Below are positions 55,323 through 62,203 of a stretch of 64,000 nt of DNA, in pieces. The DNA comes from Sandaracinus amylolyticus (GTDB lineage: Bacteria > Myxococcota_A > Polyangia > Polyangiales > Sandaracinaceae), in the NCBI RefSeq assembly GCF_021631985.1, contig NZ_CP070225.1, positions 186,001 through 250,000 on the forward strand. Direction: 5' to 3'. A program made the translations under genes and the position numbers. Positions within the stretch are counted from its first letter, which is position 1, and each line of letters begins with the position of its first letter. The notes below the pieces were generated by a model that saw nothing but the letters and a program-made list of their open reading frames with translations, was not told the DNA's origin and searched no databases.

Positions 55323-57645
55323 ATGCCCCGCGCAGTCCTGATCACCCAGTGTATCCAGCGCGACTTCGTCGAGCCGATCGCGCCGCACGCCGCGCCGCCG
55401 AACCTGCTCCACGTCGGTCATCGCGAGGCGTCGCGCCTCCTCGGCGCCGATCCCGCGAACGGCCCGCTCGCGCAGCTGATGCAGTGGGCCCGCGCTCGCG
55501 ATCCGCGCGAGCTCGCGATCCTGCACGTGCGCGACTGGCACGATCCCACCGATCCCGCGCAGCGCGCGCACCTCGACACCTTCGGCTCGCACTGCGTGCG
55601 CGGCACGCGCGGCGCCGAGCTCGTGCTCGATCTCGAGCAGAGCGCGCGCGAGGACGAGCGCTTCGTCGACGCGATCGGGCTCGCCGACGTGCAGGAGACC
55701 TCGCTCGCGAACCACCTCCGCGAGCTCCTCGCGGGCGAAGAGGACCCGCGCGTCGCCGTCATCGGCGTATGGACCGACGCGAAGATCACGTTCCTCCTCT
55801 ACGACCTCCGCACCCGCCTCGGGCTCCGTTCTCTCGCGACCTCGAGCGCGCTCACCGCGAGCGCGTCGCGCGCCGCGCATTTCCACTCGCTCGAACAGCT
55901 CCGTCGCGTGCTCGCGGTCGACGTCTTCGACTCGGTCGGCGAGCTCGCGGACTGGCTGCTCCCCCGACGCGCGCTTCGCGTCGTCGCGCCGCGCGCGCAC
56001 GTCCTCGATCGCGATCGAGGGCGCGCCGCTCGGCGACGAGGAGCGCGCGATCGTCTCGCACCTCTATCGCGAGAGCGCGAAGCTCACGCTCGCGTCGCTC
56101 GGCGGTGGGTTCTCGGGCGCGCGCGTGTTCGCCGCGGAGAGCGAGGACGCGCTCGGTCATCGCCAGGCGCCCTCGGTGCTCAAGATCGGTCCGCGCGCGC
56201 TGATCGGCGAGGAGCGCGCTGCGTTCGAGCGCGTCGAGCCGATCCTCGGCAACGACGCGCCGCGGCTGCTCGGCGTGGTCGATCACGATGCGCTCGGTGG
56301 CTTGCGCTGGTCGTACGCCGCGATGGGTGGTCGACGCGTGCGCACGCTGAAGTCGCTCGTCGAGGGCGATGCGCCCGTCGAGCGCATCGAGCGCGTGCTC
56401 TCGGTCGCGCTCGAAGAGGTGCTCGGCCGCTTCTACGCGGCGGCGCGCTACGAGCCGCTCCCGCTGCTCGCGTACTACCGCTTCTCTCCCACCCACGCGC
56501 GCTCGGTCGCGAAGAACGCCCGCGCCGTCGCATCACCCGACGACGCGCGCGACGTCGACGACCTGGTCGCGTTCTACGAGCACGGCCTCGACGAGCTCGG
56601 CAGCACGCCCGGCGAGCACCACTACGTCTCGTACGTGCACGGCGATCTCAACGGCGCGAACGTGCTCGTCGACGAGCGCGAGAACGTGTGGCTGATCGAC
56701 TTCTTCCACACCAAGCGCGGCCACGTGCTCAACGACGTGGTGAAGCTCGAGAACGATCTCCTCTACCTCTTCACGCGCATCGACGACGAGCGCGCGCTCG
56801 CGATCGGGCGCGAGATGATCGACGCGCTCTACGGCGTGCAGGATCTCCGCGCGCCGCTCGGCCCTTCGCCCGCGTCGGTCGCCGCGATCCCCGCGCTCGC
56901 GCGGGCCTGGGAGATCCTGCGCGTGCTGCGTCGCATCGGCGCCTCGCTGGTGCGCGAGGATCGCGATCCCACGCAGCTCCACGTCGCCGCTCTGCGCTAC
57001 GCCGCGCACACGCTCTCGTTCGACGAAGCGTCGCCCCTCCAGAAGCGGCTCGCGCTGCACGCCGCGGCCTCGCATGCCCGCGCCATCCTCGACGACGCAC
57101 GCCGCGATCGCACGCTGCGGGTCGACCTCGTCGCGCTTCCCTCGTCTCGCAGCGGCCGGCTCGGGCTCACGATCTGTCCCGGCCGCCTCGATCGTGATCG
57201 CGATCTCGACGCCGATCTCGACACCCTGTGCACGATGGGCACGCGCACCCTCGTCACGCTCCTCGGCGCGCCCGAGCTCGCGTGGGCCGGCGTGCCCGAT
57301 CTCGCGGCGCGCGCCGCGGATCACGGCCTCGAGACCATCGGCTTCCCGATCCGCGATCAGGGCGCGCCCGCCGAGGCCGACGTGCGCGCGCTCTGCCGCG
57401 TGATCGACGAGCGCCTCGCGCGGGGCGAGACCGTCGTCGTGCACTGCATGGGCGGGCTCGGACGCAGCGGGCTGGTCGCCGCGTGTGTGCTGATCGACCT
57501 CGGTGTCGACCCCGAGCGCGCCCTGGCCGAGGTGCGCCGGGCCCGCGGTCCGCGGGCCGTCGAGAGCGACGCGCAAGAGGTGTTCGTCCGTACTTATGCT
57601 GCGGGCGAGCACACGAGAAGAGACAGCGCGACCGAGTCTCGCTAG
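55323..57645 (+). pseudogene. Isochorismatase-like / kinase-like / CDKN3-like phosphatase fusion, with apparent +1 indel
   Basis: Three domains in two frames. Residues 1-215 from ATG 55323 are an isochorismatase-like fold (AVLITQCIQRDFVEPI... AVIGVWTDAKITFLLYDLRTRLG). The catalytic Asp is Cys10 and the nucleophilic Cys is Lys154, so it should be inactive. At the CCCCC run 55961-55965 the frame shifts; with four C the chain continues from GELADWLLP into DARFASSRRART... LTLASLGGGFSGARVF. The second domain is an aminoglycoside/choline-kinase-like fold (VLKIGP, YVHGDLNGANVLVD, VWLIDFFHTKRGH). The third resembles cyclin-dependent kinase inhibitor 3: VVVHCMGGLGRSGLVAACVLIDLGVDPERALAEVRRARG, with the C-x5-R phosphatase loop. 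The cysteine synthase gene starts 12 bases after. A start at 56125 for the second part would cut its glycine loop and is unlikely. Confidence 0.75.
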
Positions 57646-57657
57646 AGTGGGCGCGAC

Positions 57658-58566
57658 GTGGACGATCGCATCTACGATGGCGTGCTCGATCTGGTCGGCC
57701 GGACTCCGCTCCTCCGATTGCCGCGTCTGTCGCCGAAGAACGGCGCAGAGGTGTGCGGCAAGCTCGAGCGCAACAACCCCGCGGGCAGCGTGAAGGATCG
57801 CCCCGCGCTCGAGATGATCCTCGCCGCCGAGCGCGCCGGGGAGATCTCCGAGGGCGCGACGATCATCGAGGCGACCAGCGGCAACACCGGGATCAGCCTC
57901 GCGATGATCGCGTCGGTGCGCGGCTATCGTTGCGTGCTCGTGATGCCCGAGGACATGAGCATGGCGCGCCGCCAGATCCTGCGTGCGTACGGCGCCGAGG
58001 TCGTGCTCACGCCGGCGCAGGAGGGCATGGCGGGCGCGGTCGAGCGCGCCGAGCGCATCCTCGCCGAGACGCAGAACGCGATCATGCCGAAGCAGTTCCA
58101 GAACGTGGCGAACCCCGAGTCGCACGAGCGTGGGACGGCCGAGGAGATCTGGCGTGCGACGAAGGGCGAGATCGACGTGTTCGTCGCGGGCGTCGGCACC
58201 GGGGGCACGCTCACCGGCATCGCGCGATTGCTGAAGAGCCGCCGCCCCGAGGTGCGCGTCGTCGCGGTCGAGCCGCGCGGCAGCGCGGTGCTCTCGGGCG
58301 GCAAGCCCGGCTTGCACGGCATCCAGGGCCTCGGCGCCGGCTTCATCCCCGAGGTGCTCGATCGATCGATGATCGACGAGGTGATCACGGTGACCGACCT
58401 CGCCGCCGATCGCATGACGCGACGGCTCGCGCGCGAAGAAGGTCTGCTGCTCGGGCCCAGCTCCGGCGCGAACGTGCACGCCGCGGTGGAGGTCGCGCGA
58501 CGGCTGCGACCGGGACAGCGCGTCGTCACGATCCTGTGCGACGGCGGCGAGCGGTACCTGTGCTGA
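57658..58566 (+). CDS. cysK: Cysteine synthase (O-acetylserine sulfhydrylase family)
   Basis: A 302-residue PLP enzyme from a GTG at 57658. MDDRIYDGVLDLVGRTPLLRL is the family start; NNPAGSVKDRPALEMI carries the PLP-binding Lys; EATSGNTGISLAMIA is the substrate loop; VFVAGVGTGGTLTGIARLLK binds phosphate; GLGAGFIPEVLDRSMIDEVI and LLLGPSSGANVHAAVEVA complete the fold. It makes L-cysteine from O-acetylserine and sulfide, or a related beta-replacement. CysK and CysM types are not separated with certainty. The gene lies 12 bases after the fusion gene and is followed after 52 bases by the TPR/receiver gene. Confidence 0.93.
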   Translation: MDDRIYDGVLDLVGRTPLLRLPRLSPKNGAEVCGKLERNNPAGSVKDRPALEMILAAERAGEISEGATIIEATSGNTGISLAMIASVRGYRCVLVMPEDMSMARRQILRAYGAEVVLTPAQEGMAGAVERAERILAETQNAIMPKQFQNVANPESHERGTAEEIWRATKGEIDVFVAGVGTGGTLTGIARLLKSRRPEVRVVAVEPRGSAVLSGGKPGLHGIQGLGAGFIPEVLDRSMIDEVITVTDLAADRMTRRLAREEGLLLGPSSGANVHAAVEVARRLRPGQRVVTILCDGGERYLC

Positions 58567-58618
58567 GCGACGAGAGCGACACGCGAGCGGCCTGGGGGAG
58601 TCCGAGGAGGACGTAGGA

Positions 58619-60676
58619 GTGGAGGACCGCGACGAGCCGGGCACGCGTACGCGTCCGCGCGTTCTGATCGCGGGCATGGGCGAGCCCGACCTCGATTCGC
58701 TCTGCGCGGCGCTCGAGCGGCGCGGCATCGAGCCGATCGTGATCGAGGGCGCGCTCGAGCCCGCGGTGCGGAGCGAGCGGCCGAACCTCGTGCTGCTCGT
58801 CGGCGATGCGGCGAGCGACGACGGCGCGCGCGGCATCGACGATGCGCGGCGCGCGGGGCAGACGCCGGTCGTCGTCGCGACCGATCCCGAGCCGCTCGAT
58901 CGACGCCTCGCGCCCTTCCAGTACGGCGCGAGCGGGATCGTCGTGCGACGCGGCGATGCCGAGGAGATGGCGGGCGAGCTGCACCACCTGCTCGCGGAGA
59001 ACGCGCGGCGCATCGCGGAGCGCGGGCACGTGTCGCGCACGCCCTCGGAGCTCGACGGGCTCGTGGGTCTCGGGTCGCGCGAGCTGCGCCTGTCGCGCAC
59101 GCCGCACGAGGGGATCTCGCGACGCGCGGTGAACGAGCCGGTGGCGGCGCCATCGGAAGACCCGCTGCGTCTCTCCATCCCCTCGTGGTCGCAGGACGAG
59201 ACGCCCACGGTCGAGCGCGACGTGCGCGAGGCCGAGGCACGCGCGAGCGCGTCGCTGCCCGACTGGGACGAGGACCTCCAGACGAAGCGCCAGCACAGCG
59301 CGGAGCTCGCGCGATGGCGTCGGCTCAGCGCGGCGGACCGCAGCCTGCTGCGCACACCGGAGATGATGGCGGCGCTCGATCGCGGAGGAGCGCCGGTTGC
59401 GGGCGACGACGCGGGGCGCACGCCGCCCGACGGATCCGACACGCCCGACGACGAGCCGAGCGCTGCGCCGAGCGTGGGCGCGCCCGGTGCGCCGCTGCCG
59501 GCAGTGCTCGGCAGCGGCGGTGTCGACAGCGATCTCGACGCGCTCACCGCCGAGGCCTATCGCCAGACCGCGCGGCGCAGGGTCCCCGAGGTCGAGATCG
59601 AGCGCGCGCTCGCGCGCAATCGCGACGATGGCCGCGACGACTGGGACGTCGCGACCGCCGAAGGTCCCGCGCTGCGTGGGCCGCCGCCCTCGTCGCCTCC
59701 CGGCGCGAGCCCGCGTGCACCGCGTCCGCTCTCGTCGCCCTCGCGTCCGCCGCGTCCGAAGAAGCTCACGCCGCTCTCGACGACCCCGCCCAAGAGCGAT
59801 CCGCCGCGTCCTGCGATCGATCCGAACACGATCGCGCACACCAGCGCGCCGCCGCCGAGCGCGCCGGCTGCGACGAGCACGAGCCAGGCGCCCCCCGCGC
59901 CGACTGCGCGCGGCGCGTCCGCACCGCCGGCTCCGAGCGACGCGCCTGCGGGCGCACGCAGCGCGACGGGGGAGCACATCTCGTCGAGCGCGCTGCTCGC
60001 GATGCGACCGCCCGCGCGCGCGCCGATCGAGGATCGTGCGTCGACGCTGCGGGCGAAGGCGATGCCGCGCCGTCGCGCGAGCGTCGTGCCCGCGCTCGTC
60101 GGGCTCGTGGTCACGCTCGCGGTGGTCGTGGGGCTCGTCGTCGCGCGGATGGCCGAGCGCGACGCCGAAGAGACGCCGATCGGCTCGATCGACGAGACCA
60201 CGCCGGTGGTGCCGCCGCCCCTCGCGCCCGCGATCGAGCCGCCTCCTGCAGTCGAGCCCGCGCCCGCGATCGAGCCCGCGCCTGCGATCGAGCCCGCGCC
60301 CGCGATCGAGCCGGCCGTCGCGACCATCGACGGTCGCGAGCGCTCCGATGCGCTCGTGCGCGAGGCGCAGCTCCTGGCGCGCAGCGATCGCGATGGCGCT
60401 CGCGCGCTGCTCGAGCAGGCGGTCGCGGCGGACGAGGACAATCCGCACGCGCTCATCGCGCTGGCGCGTGCGCTCGTGACCGCGGGCGACGGCGCGAACG
60501 CGGTCCGACACGCCGAGCGCGCGGTCTCGATGCGACGCCGTCGCGCCGAGTATCACGTCGTGCTCGGCGACGCGTACGCCGCGACGGGTGACCGAGCGCG
60601 CGCGCAGGCCTCGTGGCGCACCGCGCTCGAGCTCGAGCCCGAGCGCGCGGACGCCCGCGAGCGCCTCGGCGAGTGA
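58619..60676 (+). CDS. Degenerate-receiver, transmembrane, TPR protein
   Basis: From GTG 58619 the product has 685 residues. An N-terminal receiver-like domain (RVLIAGMGEPDLDSLCAALERRGIEPIVIEG... PNLVLLVGDAAS... VVVATDPEPLDRR... YGASGIVVRRGD) has Val in place of the phospho-Asp, so it is not phosphorylated in the usual way. A long Ala/Pro/Ser/Arg linker (residues 150-480) follows. One membrane span is near residues 488-512 (SVVPALVGLVVTLAVVVGLVVARM). After a tandem AIEPAP repeat come two or three TPR units (ALVREAQLLARSDRDGARALLEQAVAADEDNPHALIALARALVTAGDGANAVRHAERA). Topology implies a signalling or assembly link between cytoplasm and periplasm. Confidence 0.8.
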   Translation: MEDRDEPGTRTRPRVLIAGMGEPDLDSLCAALERRGIEPIVIEGALEPAVRSERPNLVLLVGDAASDDGARGIDDARRAGQTPVVVATDPEPLDRRLAPFQYGASGIVVRRGDAEEMAGELHHLLAENARRIAERGHVSRTPSELDGLVGLGSRELRLSRTPHEGISRRAVNEPVAAPSEDPLRLSIPSWSQDETPTVERDVREAEARASASLPDWDEDLQTKRQHSAELARWRRLSAADRSLLRTPEMMAALDRGGAPVAGDDAGRTPPDGSDTPDDEPSAAPSVGAPGAPLPAVLGSGGVDSDLDALTAEAYRQTARRRVPEVEIERALARNRDDGRDDWDVATAEGPALRGPPPSSPPGASPRAPRPLSSPSRPPRPKKLTPLSTTPPKSDPPRPAIDPNTIAHTSAPPPSAPAATSTSQAPPAPTARGASAPPAPSDAPAGARSATGEHISSSALLAMRPPARAPIEDRASTLRAKAMPRRRASVVPALVGLVVTLAVVVGLVVARMAERDAEETPIGSIDETTPVVPPPLAPAIEPPPAVEPAPAIEPAPAIEPAPAIEPAVATIDGRERSDALVREAQLLARSDRDGARALLEQAVAADEDNPHALIALARALVTAGDGANAVRHAERAVSMRRRRAEYHVVLGDAYAATGDRARAQASWRTALELEPERADARERLGE
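60240..60314 (+). repeat. Tandem 18-base repeat coding AIEPAP units
   Basis: Four near-identical copies of GCGATCGAGCCCGCGCC(C/T) are in tandem within the TPR/receiver gene, encoding AIEPAP. The unit is in frame and probably a flexible spacer after the membrane span. Confidence 0.8.
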
Positions 60677-60682
60677 TCGCCC

Positions 60683-60698
60683 GCCCTCGCCCGAGGGC
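60683..60698. terminator. Short dyad after the TPR/receiver gene
   Basis: GCCCTCG and CGAGGGC form a seven-base-pair stem with a two-base loop six bases after the stop codon; no T-run follows. Weak terminator candidate. Confidence 0.35.
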
Positions 60699-60872
60699 GT
60701 CACCATCGTGTCCTCACAGTGTCGCGCGCGGGGCGTGCTGCCCGATCACGCGCACGCGCCACGCCCGATCAGGACCAGTCTCGGACGCTGGAATCCCACT
60801 CTGCACGTCGAGAGTGCGAATCCGACTGCGCACCTCGACTCCCACGCTCGACAGGCGCTCATCGCGAGAATG

Positions 60873-60988
60873 CTTGTTCGCGCAACTCTTGTTCGCGCCC
60901 GATGCTTGTCACGACAAGCACGCTGACTCTTGCGATCACAAGGATTCGTTGCTTGCGTCCACAAGCGTGGATTGCTTGCGATCACAAG
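60873..60988. promoter_or_regulatory. Array of CTTG-N6-CAAG dyads upstream of the mevalonate operon
   Basis: Four perfect CTTG-N6-CAAG sites of 14 bases lie at 60905-60918, 60929-60942, 60952-60965 and 60975-60988, with starts 24, 23 and 23 bases apart. Two partial sites (CTTGTTCGCG repeated) precede them at 60873 and 60888. The 60929 and 60975 sites share the same N6 (CGATCA). The spacing of about two helical turns is expected for cooperative binding by a dimeric regulator. The rest of the 381-base gap holds no believable frame. Confidence 0.75.
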
Positions 60989-61057
60989 GCTAATTCGCGA
61001 ACGGATACGTCGACATCGACTCGAGCATCCGTTACCGTCCGCGCCCTCCGGAGTACG

Positions 61058-62203
61058 GTGGAGGTGCGTTTGGGGAACGTCGCGACGACGAGTGGTATCG
61101 AGAGCGCGCGCGAGCTCATCTCGACGCGCAAAGACCATCATCTCGATCTCTGTCTGCGCGCCGATGTCGGCTCTCGCGGTCCAGCGACCGGGCTCGGCGG
61201 ATGGACGCTCGAGTACGACGCACTGCCCGAGGTCGATCTCGAGGACGTCGATCTCTCCGTCACGCTCTTCGGCAAGAAGCTCCGCGCGCCGATCCTCGTC
61301 GGTGCGATGACCGGTGGCACGGATCGGGCGGCGCTGGTGAATCGCCGGCTCGCGCGCGCGGCCGCCCGATGTGGGCTCGGCATGGCGCTGGGATCGCAGC
61401 GCGCGATGATCGTTCGCCCCGAGCTCGGCGCGACCTTCGACGTGCGGGCGAGCGCGCCCGATCTGCCGCTCCTGATCGCGAACGTCGGCGCGGTGCAGCT
61501 CAACTACGGCGTCGGCACGTCGGAGATCCGCAGCGCGATCGAGCGCGTGGGCGCGGATGCGATCGACGTGCACCTCAACGCGCTCCAGGAAGCGATCCAG
61601 CCCGAGGGCGACACGCGCTTCAAGGGTCTGGTCGCGCGTCTCGCGGACACGCTGCCGCAGCTCGGCGTGCCCGCGATCGCCAAGGAAGTCGGGGCCGGGA
61701 TCAGCGAGCGCGCCGCGCGCAAGATCGCGCGTCTTCCCTTCGCGGGCATCGAGGTCGCGGGCACCGGCGGCACGTCGTGGGCGCGCGTCGAGAGCCACCG
61801 CGCGCCGGCCGCGTCGATGCAGGCCGAGGTCGGAGAGCGGCTCGCGGGCTTCGGCGTGAGCACCGCGGAGAGCGTGCGCATCTGCCGCCGCGTGCTCGGC
61901 GCCTCCGATCCGAGTGGGCTGCAGCGCTCGGTGATCGCCTCGGGCGGCGTGCGTCACGGCATGGACGTCGCGGTCGCGATCGCGCTCGGCGCCGATGCGG
62001 CCGCGCTCGCGAAGCCGCTGCTCGCCGCAGCGGACGAGAGCGAGGACGCGGTCGTGCGCGTGCTCGAGACGTTGATCTTCGAGCTCAGGGTGATCGCGTT
62101 CTGCTGCGGCGCCCGCGACGTCGCGGAGCTGCGCGCGGTGCGCGCGATCGCGCCCGGCGCGGCGATGCCCGGTGTCGTGGATCAGGTGGAGGCCCGTCCG
62201 TGA
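61058..62203 (+). CDS. fni: Type 2 isopentenyl-diphosphate delta-isomerase (FMN)
   Basis: The start is most likely the GTG at 61058 (GGAG upstream; GTG 61064 is also possible); 381 residues. ARELISTRKDHHLDLCLRADV is the RKxxH start of the family, followed by APILVGAMTGGTDRAALVNRRLARAAARCGLGMALGSQRAMI, LLIANVGAVQLNYGVG, AIDVHLNALQEAIQPEGDTRFKG (the N-x-x-QExxxPEGDR block), AIAKEVGAGISERAARKI, GTGGTSWARVESHR and VIASGGVRHGMDVAVAIALGADAAALAKPLL. It interconverts isopentenyl and dimethylallyl diphosphate using reduced FMN. It precedes HMG-CoA reductase with a four-base GTGA overlap. Regulated presumably by the upstream dyad array. Confidence 0.93.
   Translation: MEVRLGNVATTSGIESARELISTRKDHHLDLCLRADVGSRGPATGLGGWTLEYDALPEVDLEDVDLSVTLFGKKLRAPILVGAMTGGTDRAALVNRRLARAAARCGLGMALGSQRAMIVRPELGATFDVRASAPDLPLLIANVGAVQLNYGVGTSEIRSAIERVGADAIDVHLNALQEAIQPEGDTRFKGLVARLADTLPQLGVPAIAKEVGAGISERAARKIARLPFAGIEVAGTGGTSWARVESHRAPAASMQAEVGERLAGFGVSTAESVRICRRVLGASDPSGLQRSVIASGGVRHGMDVAVAIALGADAAALAKPLLAAADESEDAVVRVLETLIFELRVIAFCCGARDVAELRAVRAIAPGAAMPGVVDQVEARP

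Noticed and set aside
56125-57645. Separate kinase-phosphatase gene starting at 56125
   Set aside because: This start removes the conserved GGGFSGAR loop just upstream; continuity with the isochorismatase-like part across a C run explains the region better.
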